This document shows, piece after piece, positions 43,163-55,200 of a DNA stretch of 64,000 nt; the stretch's first letter is position 1; each line of letters begins with the position of its first letter. The position numbers were made by a program, and so were the translations under genes. The notes beneath the pieces are model-generated. The model had not been told where the DNA came from and did no database searches. It saw only the letters and a list, made by a program, of their open reading frames with translations. This DNA is from Actinokineospora sp. NBRC 105648 (GTDB taxonomy: Bacteria > Actinomycetota > Actinomycetes > Mycobacteriales > Pseudonocardiaceae): contig NZ_BSTR01000010.1 in the NCBI RefSeq assembly GCF_030269645.1, forward strand, positions 124,001 to 188,000, given 5' to 3'.

Positions 43163-45523
43163 ATGGTCATGGCAGACCCCACACTCCCCGCAACCGGGGA
43201 CTTCTCCCAGGCGACGTTCTCCCAGATCCTGTTCGCCATCACCGGGCAGGGCAGTGACCTGCACGCGGTGCTCGACGCCAACTCCGGGTTGGGGGAGTCG
43301 CCCAACCCCTGGATCCGGTTCACCCCGCCCGGGTCGGCGGCGAACTCCATCTCCTACCACGCCTGGGACAAGTACTACTTCGGGGCAGACCACAACCAGA
43401 GCGCGTACACGGCGTGGAACACCGCCACCTACTCCATCGAGCAGATCGCCCTCCCGATGTTCAACGGGAAGACCGGCCTGATGGACGTGCAGCTGCTGCG
43501 CGACTCCAAGACGGTGACCGACAACTACCTGACGTTCCTCAACAACAGCCTGACCACCACCAAGCAGTGGGTGTCCAGCCTGGACAGCGACGACAGCGCG
43601 TTCAAGGGCAAGGCGGCGTTCGCGATCCAGGTGAACCTGCGCCGGATGGCGTTCACCTTCAACGACCTGCACGACCAGATCATGCTCGACCGCACGCCCG
43701 CGACCCCGACCGGCCTCAACGACGCGGCCGACGCCCTGGCGGCGTTCGGCAAGGCCATGGCCAACATCTGGTGGGACTCGCGGGACTTCCTGTACAACAA
43801 GGCCGCCAACGTCGCGGACCTGTTCGTCAACAACGTCTCCGCCCACATCAAGCACCAGGGCCTCGACGTCTCCACCAAGGGCATGGAGAGCTGGGGGCAG
43901 CCGGCCTACCTGCTCGACCAGTGGAGCGCCAAGGACCGCGGCAAGGCCGAGCAGTACATCAAGGACTCGATGGCGCTCTACGCCAGCAACCGGGTCACCC
44001 CGCCCGCGCTGCCCGCGGAGATGCCGGTCATCGACGGCGACCTGCAGCTGCAGGGCACCTGGGACCAGGCCAACTCGGCGATCAGCGCGTACATGCGCAC
44101 CGAGCTGAAGAAGATGGACGAGAAGGCCCGCGTCGAGCTCGGCAAGCTGGAGACGGCCTACAAGCGCGCCGGGCGCGGCCTGCTCGACCTCAAGACCAAC
44201 CAGCCGCCCACGATCGGCAGCCCGCCGCCGGACCCCAACAACCCCAACGGTCCCGGTGCCAACCCGCCGCCCCCGCCGAACATCCCGCCCCCGCCCGCGA
44301 ACGGCGGCGCGGACTTCAACGGTCCCGGCGCCAACGGCGGTGGCGGTCCGGGTGGTGGCCCCGGCGGCGGTCCCGGTGGCGGCGGCCCGGACGTCAGCAG
44401 CCTGCTCAACGAGGGCCCCGGCGCCAACGGTGGTGGCGGCCCCGGCGGAGGTGGCCCCGGTGGTGGCGGCCCCGACATCAGCGACCTGCTCAACGAGGGC
44501 CCGGGTGGCGGTCCGGGTGACCCGGCGAACGGCGGCACGGGCAACGGCGGCCTCGGCGACCCGGCCAACGGTGGTCTGGGCGACCCGGCCAACGGCGGCC
44601 CCGGCGGCGGCGTGCTGCCCCCCGGCCTGCTCCCCGGCGGCCCGGTCGTGCGCAACCCCGACGGCTCGATCCGCAAGCCCGACGACCCGGCGAACGGCGG
44701 CACCGGTCCCGGCGGTCTCCCGGGTGGTCTCCCCGGCGGCCTCGACGATCCGGCCAACGGCGGTACCGGCGACGACGGCTGGTCGCCCGGCGACCTCTCC
44801 CCGCGCACCCCGAGCCTGCCCGGTGTCCCGGGTGGCACGGGTGGCGGCGCGGGCGGTGGCGGTGCCAACGGCGGGGTCAACTTCGGCCCCGGCTCCAGCC
44901 CGGACTCGCTGCCCGGCCTCGACCTGCTCACCCCGGGCGACCTGGCCAACGGCGGCGTCGGCTCCGGCGGGCTCGACGCCTGGGGCGCGGCGGGCGGCGG
45001 CGCCGGTGTCGGTGCCGACGGTTTCGGCGGCGGTGCGGGCGGCGGGCTCGGTGCGGGCGGCGGGCTGGGCGCGGGCGGCGGACTGGGTGCCGGGGCGGGC
45101 GCGGGCAACCCGTTCGGCTCGGGCTCGACCGACGGCTGGTCGGACTGGTCCGGCGGTGGCTCCGACGGTCACGGCCAGCCGGGTGCCCCCGGTGCCAACG
45201 GCGAGCACCAGGACCAGCGCGGCGGGATGCCGTTCATGCCGCCGATGATGGGCGGGATGGGCGGGATGGGCGGAGCCGGTGGTCAGGGCCGCGAGGAGAA
45301 GGAACGCGAGCGCACCACCTGGCTCTCCGAGGACGAGAAGGTCTGGGGCACCGACAGTGATGTCGGTCACGGAGTCATCGGAAGACCCGACTCCGGTGAA
45401 CCCGAAACCGATGAGCCGCTCGTGTCTACCCATGTGCACCTGCGCACCACCGGCCCGCGGACGCGGACCAAGCCGACCGAGCAGCGCACGGCGGACGAGC
45501 AGACCGCCCAGGCCACCACGTGA
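43163..45523 (+). CDS. Large Gly/Pro-rich ESX substrate (PPE/EspB-like organisation)
   Basis: This 786-residue protein has an N-terminal helical region of about 340 residues (SISYHAWDKYYFGADHNQSAY, SAFKGKAAFAIQVNLRRM with an F-x-G variant of the WXG turn near residue 146), a proline-rich hinge (about 350-385), a 330-residue low-complexity Gly/Pro/Asn-Gly repeat, and a conserved end with Met/Gly-rich MPPMMGGMGG, TTWLSEDEKVWG and VIGRPD. This end is found in other actinobacterial ESX-associated proteins. The start has AAGGAG before two in-frame ATGs (43163, 43169). It is probably a secreted structural partner of the toxin below. Confidence 0.85.
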   Translation: MVMADPTLPATGDFSQATFSQILFAITGQGSDLHAVLDANSGLGESPNPWIRFTPPGSAANSISYHAWDKYYFGADHNQSAYTAWNTATYSIEQIALPMFNGKTGLMDVQLLRDSKTVTDNYLTFLNNSLTTTKQWVSSLDSDDSAFKGKAAFAIQVNLRRMAFTFNDLHDQIMLDRTPATPTGLNDAADALAAFGKAMANIWWDSRDFLYNKAANVADLFVNNVSAHIKHQGLDVSTKGMESWGQPAYLLDQWSAKDRGKAEQYIKDSMALYASNRVTPPALPAEMPVIDGDLQLQGTWDQANSAISAYMRTELKKMDEKARVELGKLETAYKRAGRGLLDLKTNQPPTIGSPPPDPNNPNGPGANPPPPPNIPPPPANGGADFNGPGANGGGGPGGGPGGGPGGGGPDVSSLLNEGPGANGGGGPGGGGPGGGGPDISDLLNEGPGGGPGDPANGGTGNGGLGDPANGGLGDPANGGPGGGVLPPGLLPGGPVVRNPDGSIRKPDDPANGGTGPGGLPGGLPGGLDDPANGGTGDDGWSPGDLSPRTPSLPGVPGGTGGGAGGGGANGGVNFGPGSSPDSLPGLDLLTPGDLANGGVGSGGLDAWGAAGGGAGVGADGFGGGAGGGLGAGGGLGAGGGLGAGAGAGNPFGSGSTDGWSDWSGGGSDGHGQPGAPGANGEHQDQRGGMPFMPPMMGGMGGMGGAGGQGREEKERERTTWLSEDEKVWGTDSDVGHGVIGRPDSGEPETDEPLVSTHVHLRTTGPRTRTKPTEQRTADEQTAQATT

Positions 45524-45554
45524 CCCGGGCGCCGGACCGAACGGAGGAACCCAG

Positions 45555-45965
45555 ATGTCCACACCACTGCACAACGAGATGGCCGCGGCGCTGACCGAGC
45601 TGCGCGAGCAGCAGGCCAAGATCACCAGCGCGGTCGACCGGGTCGCCGCGTCCAGCACGACCGCGGTCTCCGAGGACCACGTGGTCGAGGCGACCGTCGA
45701 CGGGCAGGGCAAGGTCACCGGGATCAAGTTCACCGGCCGCCGCTGGCGGGACATGGCCCCCAAGGAGCTCGCCGCCCGGCTGGTCGAGGTGATCGGCCGG
45801 GCACAGGACCAGGCCGCCGCCGCCACCTCGGGCATCTTCGCCGAGATGATGCCGGGCGGGATGATGCCGCAGGGCTTCGACCTGTCCGACATGGACACCA
45901 TCGGCTCCGAGATCGCCGCGATGTTCGACGCCGCGGTCAAGGACTCCGGGAAGTGGTCGCAGTGA
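45555..45965 (+). CDS. YbaB/EbfC-family small protein
   Basis: This 136-residue protein matches the YbaB/EbfC family (helix ALTELREQQAKITSAVDRVAASS, strands VVEATVDGQGKVTGIKF, then EVIGRAQDQAAAATSGIFAEM). Members bind DNA or act as small adaptors, and ESX loci of actinobacteria often encode such copies beside toxin genes, where the role is unclear. It has a good ribosome site (CGGAGGAA). Its TGA overlaps the GTG of the next gene, so the two are coupled. Confidence 0.85.
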   Translation: MSTPLHNEMAAALTELREQQAKITSAVDRVAASSTTAVSEDHVVEATVDGQGKVTGIKFTGRRWRDMAPKELAARLVEVIGRAQDQAAAATSGIFAEMMPGGMMPQGFDLSDMDTIGSEIAAMFDAAVKDSGKWSQ

Positions 45966-46270
45966 GCGAGCGGCTCGCCGTCGACCCGGACGCGCTGCGC
46001 CAGGGCGGGGTCAACATCCGCGGCACCGTCGACCTGGCCGTCAGCATCTGCAACCAGCTCTTCGCCGCCGCCGAGGAGAACCGCGGCGCCGGGGGCACCG
46101 GGGAGATGGGGGAGAAGTTCGACGCGGGCTACCGCCCCGGCGAGGAGCACGCGCTGAAGTTCTTGCGCCTCATGCAGAAGACGCTCGGCGAGACGGGGAC
46201 CCGCACGGTCAAGACCGCGCGCGTGTTCACCGACGCCAGCGACGACGCCGACGCGGCAGTGCGTCCCTAG
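45962..46270 (+). CDS. WXG100-superfamily ESX target protein
   Basis: This 102-residue protein reads LAVDPDALRQGGVNIRGTVDLAVSIC...GAGGTGEMGEKFDAGYRPGEEHALKFLRLMQKTL, the ESX target/WXG100 helical-hairpin family. The turn region holds GGTGEMGEKF where the W-x-G normally is. The GTG start overlaps the YbaB stop (GTGA). It sits 15 bases before the giant toxin gene and could be its secretion partner. Confidence 0.85.
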   Translation: MSERLAVDPDALRQGGVNIRGTVDLAVSICNQLFAAAEENRGAGGTGEMGEKFDAGYRPGEEHALKFLRLMQKTLGETGTRTVKTARVFTDASDDADAAVRP

Positions 46271-46285
46271 GAGGGGTGAGTTCCG

Positions 46286-49200
46286 ATGGCCCTGATGGTC
46301 CCTGACGAAGTCCGCAAGCTGTTCCAGGTCCTCACCGGTGAGGAGTGGCCGGACGCCAACGAGGACAAGTTGCGCGCCCTGGCCGACGCCTGGGAGACCG
46401 CCGCCAACCGCCTCAGCAACGAGTTGGCCCCGCAGCTGCGCGATTCCGTCAGGATCATCAGGGCCTCCTTCCTCGGCGCCGCCGAGCAGGCCTTCGCCAA
46501 CCGGATGGCCCCCTACGTCGAGGGGACCGACAACTACATCTCCATCGCCGACGAGCAGTTCCGCGCGCTGGCCAAGTTCCTGCGCGACCTGGCGCTGGAG
46601 GTAGAGTACGTCAAGATCGTCTCGATCCTGACGCTGATCTCGCTGATCATCGAGATCGCCTGGGCCATCGCCAACGCGTTCTGGACCGGCGGCGGCAGCA
46701 TGGCCTGGCTGGCCGCCCGGATGGCCATCGTGCGCTGGCTGCTCAAGACCCTGCTCGGCCGCCTGCTGATCAAGGTGATCCAGGCGCAGGTCGTCGGCAT
46801 CGCCTTCCAGCTGGTGATCGACGTGGTGGCGCAGCTGATCCAGTTCGCCAGCGGCTCCCGGCACGAGTGGAACCCCAAGTACACCGCGACCGCGGCGGCG
46901 GTCGGCGCGCTCGGCGGCGCGCTGACCCTGCCGCTGGCCGGGTTCGGCAAGGCCCTCGCCCACATCACCACCTCCGGCCTGGACAACTGGCTGGGCAAGG
47001 TCGCCAAGAACAAGGTCAACTGGCACAAGTCCATCCCGGAGCACATCACCGAGATCGGCGTCGAGTCCTTCCACGAGGTCTTCACCGAGGCGCTCTACAA
47101 GTACCTCACCGAGGGCGAGTGGGAGATGAACCCGTACTCGGCTTCCTCGGGTGCGGTGTCCGGTATCGCGGGCGCCTCCGGCTCGGCCATCGGTTCCGCC
47201 CTCGCGGGCAAGGGCGGCCCGGGCGACAGCCAGTCGCACACCAACGGCACCCGCGGCGGGGACAAGCCGAACACCACGCCCCCCAACGTGGTCGACCCCA
47301 ACGGCAAACCCACCCCCACGCCGACCCGCGGCGGCGTCGACACCAACGGCAACCTGGGCGGCAAGGGCGATCTCGGCGGCAAGGACGTCCCCGGCACGGG
47401 CCCGGTCGCCACCGGCCCGGGCACCCCCACCCGCGGCGGCGTGGGCACCCCGACCACGAACGTCCCGGGCAGCGGCCCGGGGGCAGGCACCACCCCCGGC
47501 GGTACCCGGGGGAACGGCCAGGGCACCGGCGGGAACAACCCGGTCACCGGCGGCACGAACACCCCGGGCAAGTCCGGTCCGACCGACTCGGTCGGCAGCC
47601 TGCCCGGCCGTCAGGACGGCGCGCCCCAGGTCACCCCGCACACGCAGACACCGCCGTCGACCCAGACCGGGGAACAGCACTCCCCGGTCCCGCAGACCGC
47701 GACCGGCCAAGCGGGCACCTCCCAGCCGGGTTCTGGCCAGCCGGGACCGGCCCCGTCGAACCCGTCCCAGACCGGTCCCACCCAGCCCGGTGTCAGCCAG
47801 AGCGGCCTCGGCCAGAACACGCCGGGGCAGAGCGGGATCGGCCAGAACGGCACCGTCCCGACGAGCTCCACCCAGCCCACCACCGGTCAGCCCGGCGGTA
47901 CCCAGTCGAACCCGGCCACGGTGGGCGGTAACCAGTCGAGCACCAGCCCGGCGACCACCACCCAGTCCGGCACCAGCTCCTCGACCACGACCCAGTCGAG
48001 CACCACGCCGTCGAACTCCACGCCTTCGGGCACCACGCCTTCGGGCACCACACAGTCGAGCACGGCCCAGTCCAACTCGAATCCGTCCGGCACCAGCCAG
48101 TCCAGCACTACTCAGTCCGGCACCAGCCAGTCCAGTACGACGTCGACCAGCCAGTCGACCACCAGCAGCGCCCAGTCGAGCACGACCACGACCTCCGGTC
48201 AGGCGAACAACACCCCGTCCGGCAGCAGCCAGTCCACCGGCGCCCGCGGTGGCCAGTCCGGCACCCTTCCGCCCAGCACCAGCCAAACCAGCCTCACCCA
48301 GTCGAACACCGGTCAGTCCACTCCGGGCCAGGCAGGCGGCCGCCCCACCACCTCGACCACCGCAACCACCTCGACTACGGCAACCAACTCGACTACGGCG
48401 TCCACCCAGGTCCCGACCACCTCCAAGCCCGCCCCCGTCAACCCCACCAGCCCGACCACGGCGGCCCCGACCAAGACCACCACCGGCCCCACCCCGGAAA
48501 CCGCCACCGCCGCGGCCACGTCGTCGGCGAAGTCGGCGGCTCCCAAGACGCCGACGAACAAGCTCTCCAAGGCCAAGAAGTCCAAGCCCGCCACCAAGCC
48601 CACCACCACGTCCCAGCTCTCGAAGCCCCCCGCCTCCAAGAGCGCCACCCCCACCACAACGGTCCCGACCACTCCCAAGCCCGCCGTCAAGGCGCCCGCG
48701 ACCGCCACCGCGCAGGAGGGCTTCACCCCCAACAAGCGCCCCCGCCTCGACAAGCCCGCCCCGACGCCCAAGCGGGGCAACCGGAACCCCCGGCTCGCCG
48801 CCGCGGTACCGGGACCGTTCAGCGACTTCACCCAGTGGCTGGGCATGATCAACAACGGTCGGGGCACGGTCAACTGCGTCGACACCGCCGTCTCGTTCCA
48901 CCACACCTGGCGCGGCGACCCCACCAGCGCCGGGACCGGCCGGGCGACGGTCGGCGACGCGGGCACCAGCACCGGGTTCGCCCCGGACTACGTCGGCGAG
49001 GGCAAGGTCGCGCTCGACGAGGTGGTCGAGCGCGTCCAGCGGGGCGGCCACGGGTCGGACGCGATCGTGTTCACCACCCCGCCCGGTGCCAAGGACGGGC
49101 ACGCCTGGAACATCGTCAACCACCACGGCGTGGTGTCCCACGTGGACGCCCAGTCCGGCACCCACTCCACCACCGCGCCCGCCGCGGGCAAGGTCTGGGC

Positions 49201-52200
49201 GATCACGCTCGACCCGAGCGGCGCGTTCATCGGCGGCACCACCGTGGCCAACCAGGGCAGCACCGGCAAGCAGGCGGTGGGCGACTCCTTCGGTGCCCGC
49301 CCGCCCGCCGACGCGGTGGCCCGCGCCCAGCAGGCCGTCCAGGACGCGAACACCGCGGGCGCCCAGGTGCGCGCCTCGGCGATCGGTACCGACCTGAGCC
49401 ACCGCTCCGCCGCCGCGCAGGCCGCCGCGGCCGCCGAGGCGCTGCGGATCGCGCAGGCCGCCGCCGCGTCGACCCGGGCGCTGGCCAACCCGCTCGTGCA
49501 GACGCTCAACACCGTCCGCGGGCAGATCGCTGGGCTGGCCACCCGGATGGAGGGCGAGCTGCGCGCCGAGAACGAGCTGCAGCAGCGCCGCGACCGCCTC
49601 GACACCGCCATCGGCAACCAGCAGGGCGTGGTCGACACCGCCGCCAACGCCGTCACCGCGGCCACCACCCCCGAGGCGATCGCCGCGGCCAACCTCGACG
49701 TGCGGGCCGAGCAGGACACACTCGACGAGCTCAACACCGAGCGCGGCCAGGTCGACACCGCGTTGACCACGGCGCGTCAGACGCGCCAGGCCACCCAGGC
49801 CCAGATCGGCGGGCTGCGCACCCAGGAGCAGGCCGCGCACGCCGCCGCGCGTGGTCCCTACGCCGCTGCGGTCGCCGCGGCCGATGCCGCGCGCACCGCC
49901 GAACGCCACGCCCAGCAGGCCGCGCGGGAGGCACAGCGCACCGGCCCGCAGGTCGCCGCGATCGACAACGCCCAGCGGACCGCCAACACCGCCGCGCAGC
50001 AGGCCGCCGCCGCGATCCCCAACCTGGGCGTGCAGGCCGCCCAGGAGCAGACGCTGCACGACACGGCCGTGGCCACCCAGGGCATGGCCGACAACGCCGC
50101 GCAGACCGCGCAGGACCTGCAGGGGCAGGCCGACACCCTCGCCGGGCAGATCGAGACCCTCGAACAGGACATCGCCACCGCGAAGGTCGCGGCCAAGGCG
50201 AACGCGGCCGCGGTTGCCGCGAACCAGTCCAACCAGACCGGTCAGGCCGAGAGCAGCACGGCCGCCACCCAGCCCGGCAGCACCCCGGACCCGCAGGTCG
50301 CCCTCGACGCAGAGGTCACCCGGCTCGAGCAGCAGCTCACCCCGCTCACCACCCAGCAAACCCAGCTGACCGGCCAGATCACCGCCGCCGACGTCAACGC
50401 CCAGAGGCTCCAGCAGGCGGCCGACCGGGCCCAGCAGGCCGCCGACGACCAGGCCGACGTGGTCAACAACCTGCTGACCCAGATCGACGGCTTCCGCGAC
50501 ACCGCCCAGAACGCGGCGCAGACCGCCACCGCGGCCGCGCAGACCGCGACCACCGCGGCAGGCGCCGCGAAGAAGTCCGCCGGGGACGCCAAGAAGGGCG
50601 CCGCGCAGGGCGAGGTCGAGCGTGGTCTCACCCTCCTCGGTGACGTGCCCTTCGCGAACCGCATCGTGATCGAGCAGCTCGGCCCCACCACCCAGTTGAC
50701 CGACTCGGTCGCCCAGCTGTTCAACGACAACACCCAGCAGGTCGCCGACCAGGCGGGCCAAGCCGCCGCGCAAGCCGTCCAGGAGCACCTGGGCACGATC
50801 ATCAACCAGGGTCACGAGATCACCGTCGACACCCCGGCGGGACCGGTGCGGGTCCTGCTCACCGGCCACCCGGTGCGGCCCGGGGACACCCGCACCTCGG
50901 CGACGGTCAACGCCGCCCCCAACTCCCACCCGGACGTGGTCAAGACCAAGCGCGACGACGAGCAGGTCCCGGTCACCGTCACCACCTCGTCCAACCTGCC
51001 GATCCGCGTCCCGTTCGTGTCGCTGGCGCCGATCGTCGACGCCGTCCCGTTCATCCGCCCGGTCGCCTCCGCGGGCTTCACCGCCAAGCGCTCGCAGGGC
51101 ATGACCTCCAACAACTCCAGCAGGCCGGGCGTGCGCACCGGCGACCGGCCGTGGGTGAACACCCAGATCCAGATCACCGCCACCCGGATCGGCGTCAACC
51201 GGCCCGTCACGTCCACAGTGGACGTCGGGATGCGCGTCCCGGCGGTGGTCCCGGCGACCCCGGCACCCGCGCCACTGCCGGTCAACGGCCGCTCCAACCT
51301 GGGCACCGACGCCGTGCGGGTCCCCCCGGCGATGACCGCCGCGGTCACCACCGCGCTCGGCGACCCGGCCCACCGCGGCGCGGTGACCTCGCTGCTGGGT
51401 TCGGACCAGGTGCTCCAGATGCCGGACAACGGGCAGGTCACCAAGACCATCGGCGGCAGCCAGGTCGTCGTCGCGCACAACGGCCAGCCGCAGGTAAGCC
51501 TGGTCGGCCCGTCGAACAAGGTCGACGAGCAGCGCACCGCGAACACCCCGTCCTCGATCATCACCAAGGGCAGCGACGTCACCGCGGGTCTGGGCATGGC
51601 CGCGGGCGAGAACACCCCGACGTTGCAGTGGTTCGTGGGCCTGTTCAGCGATTTCGCCAGCCAGCGCACCGGCGGCTACAGCCGGGGCAACGAGTCCGCC
51701 GTCGAGCGCAACTCCAGCCAGCCTGAGCTGGTCTACCAGGTCGACCGCCCGGTCACCGTCACCGTCGCGGGCGGCCAGCCGGTGCACGGCACGGTCACCG
51801 GCCTGGTCACCGTGCCGGTGCCGCTGGCCATGGAGCTCGGCCTGCCCATCCCGCAGCACCTGGCGAACACCCCGGCCAACACCATCCCGCGCCAGGTCGG
51901 CAACCAGAGCTACCAGATCGGCACCGACGACATCGTCGCTGTGCCGGGCAAGAACGACATCCTCGGCTTCGTCAACCAGGGCTTGAGCCAGGCGGGCCAG
52001 GCTGCGGTGAACGAGAAGTTCGACACCGCGCCCAAGACGCTCACCGCGATCTACAACTCCCTACACGGCGGTGAGCAGGTCACCTGGGCCGAGGGCAACC
52101 GGCTGCACACCCTGGAGATCTACGCCGCGATCCGCCCGCCCGCGAGCAGCTTCCCGTCCGGGCAGACCAAGACCGCCGTGCAGGACCACGCGACCTCGCA

Positions 52201-55200
52201 GCGCAGGCGCACCGACCAGGTCAGCCGCAACGCCAAGGTCGGTGTGGGCGGCGAGGTGCGGCCGACCTTCAAGGACAAGCCCAGCGGCAAACCCACCGGC
52301 GGCGCCACCACCTCCACCGCGCTGCCCCGCGTGGTCATCTCGGCGAGCTGGGAGCGCAGCAACACCTCCGCCATCGGCACGAACGGCCGCGACGGTCGGG
52401 TCACCGCGTACGGCGGCGAGTACCGGGCTTTCGAAGGCGACCTCGAACTGGTCGTGGTGCACCGCGAGGTCGCCATGCCGAACTGGTTCCAGCGGGTCTT
52501 CATGGGCGGCAAGATGACCCTCGGTCCGCGCTCGCAGGACCGCTTGGTCGAGCCGAGCAAGACCGACGTCGACAACGCCCGCGCCGGGCAGGCGGTGCCC
52601 AACACCCAGCAGCTGCGCACCCAGACGGTCAACGCGGCCGTAACCGTCTCCGCGCCAACGGACAAGTTCGCCTGGTCGGACAAGCAGCCGCCGGCCAGCG
52701 CCATGACCCCGGGCATCTACCTCGGCCAGGCGCCCGCGCTGCCCGGCACCAGCGCTGTGGTCGACCCGGCGCTCTTCGGCGAGTTCGCGGGCGTCGAGCA
52801 CGTGCGCGTCACCCCGAACAGCACCGAGGGGCTGCACATCGCCCTGGCCAAGAGCGTCGAGGCCCTCCCGCAGAACCCGGCGCAGAACCAGAACCCGGCG
52901 GCGAACCCGGGCCCGGCGGTCGTCCCGCCGCCCGCGGTGTCCCGGCGCGCGCCGTGGGCGGGCGGGATGTGGCCGTCCTGGGGGCGCCGCGACATCACCG
53001 AGTCCAACCGCGGCACCGGTGGCCCGAACCGCCAGTTCCGCTACAAGCTCTCCGACCTGACCAAGCCGGGCACCCCGGCGGGCGACGTGATCCGCCAGTT
53101 CGTCTCCCAGGTCGGCAGGCGCGGCTTCAGCGTGCTGGGCCTCAACGGCGAGGTCGGCGGCCCGCACAAGCTGTTCCAGTCCGGGCGCCTCACCGACATG
53201 AACGGCGCGCTCAGCGCGACCGCGGAGTACTCCGCCCCGCGCGTGGTGGACGTCCGCAAGGACGGCCAGCTGCAGCGCAGGCAGGACGGCGACCTCGTCG
53301 TCAACAACGGCAAGAACCGCCAGTGGGGCATCGAGGGCGAGCTCGCCATGGACGTGCTGCCCAAGCGGATCAGCCCGTTCGGCAACCGGGTCCGGCTCGC
53401 CTTCGGCGGCAACAAGCGCTGGGGCCGGGGCAAGACCAGCGAGCTCACCCCCGGCGGCCGCCAGCTCTACAGCTACAAGGGCCCGACGGTGTGGGTGGCG
53501 CTGGACGTCCGCTACACCTACACCGGCGACCTGAACATCCGCAACAACATCAAGACCGCGCAGACCGAGACCGTGCCGGTCACCGTGGACGAGCCGGACG
53601 GCGTGCTGGTGCAGATGCCCGCCCGCACCGCGGCGGAGCTGTTCACCGCCAGCGGTCTGGCGGTCCCCGCGGAGATCACCGCCGTGCTGCCCGCCGCGCC
53701 CGCCGCCCCCGGGAACAACCAGTCGCTGGTCAAGGACGGCACCGGGTACGTCTCCCACGGCACCACGACGGTCTTCAAGTCACGGCTGCACGGCGCCGAC
53801 CCGCTGGCGGGCGCCCGTGCCCGGCTCGACGAGCTGGGCGTCACCGGCAAGTGGCAGAACGACATCGTCGAACGGGTCAACGAGCTGCTGACCAGCCCGC
53901 GCGGGCACCTCTCGCTCAAGGACGTGCTCAGCGACAGCGGCGTCATCTCGGTGCCCAACAACGATCCGCTGTGGTCCGACGTCGTCGACATCCGGGTCAC
54001 CGCCACCCCGACGCAGAACGCCCCGGCCGGGCGGGGCAGGCCCAACAACCCGATCACCCCGCTGGTGCCCAACGGGCAGACCACCTACTCCTACATCACC
54101 ACCACCAACGCCACCCAGAGGACCGGGTCGTCGGCGATCTCGGCGGGTCTGCAGAACGACATGGTCCACCGCACCACCGCGCCGACGACCACCAACGCCG
54201 ACGGCACGACCACCCAGGAGCCCGGCTCGACGCTGGGCATGCTCGGCGCGCTCACCGGCGTGAGCAGGCAGGTCGCCACCTCCGAGACGCTTCCGGGCAG
54301 CAAGACGCTCAAGCCCATGCGGTTGCTGACCTTCGACAAGCTCGACCGCTCCACCCACGACGTCACCTACACCCTGGAGATCTCCCGGGTCCGCGAGCCG
54401 ATGCCGATGCTCGACGTGATCAGCTTCGGCCAGGCCCGCGGCCTCGAGCGCAACGGCGAGGTCGGCACCCCCGTCCCGGTCTACGGCTCGGTCGACCTGG
54501 TCTCGCCGACCGCCGCCGCCTCGCCGCCGATGACCACGCCCGCCGTGGCGCCGACCTTCGACGTGGTCGCCCAGAACCCGCTCACCCTCGACCCGGGCCA
54601 CCCCAACGCGGTTCCCCAGCAGGTGCTCGACCCGGACGCGATGTGGCACGTGGAGTCACTGGGCTCCAGCACCGCCAAGGCGATCCGGGACGCCGGCTAC
54701 GCGCAGCTGGGCAACTCCCCGCTGCGGGCCGGGCAGAACGTGCCGCGGGCCCAGATGACCACCGCCGCGGCCGACACCTCGACCTACACCGGCAAGGGCA
54801 CGACGTCCGAGTACGCCCTGCACAGCCTGACCACCGGCACCGCCCTGCACAACGGCGGCTGGTCGATGTTCACCGGGCCGTCCTACTCGGTCAACGGCGT
54901 CGTGGGCGCCAAGCACACCCTGCACGACGACACCTTCGACTTCCAGGTCACTGCCCGGTTCGTGCCCGGCACCTTCCGGCAGGTCCTGCCGGGGCCCGAC
55001 GCGGGCAAGGCCGACCACGGCCGCGAGACCGAGGACGTCGACGTCACCGGCTCCTCCCGGACGGTCACCTGGACCCGCGGCCTGATGGGGGCGGGCCAGG
55101 GCGGCGGTACCGCGCTGCACCCGGGGGACAACCACACCCCGGCGCCCGCGAACCTGGCGACCACCCCGGTGGCCGGGCTGGACAACGGCACCGGCGTCCC

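Noticed and set aside
42491-51859. A 3122-codon open frame on the minus strand opposite the ESX substrates and toxin
   Set aside because: It is the antisense shadow of GC-biased codons: Gly/Val/Arg-rich with no domain, and it runs across several plus-strand genes with their own ribosome sites.
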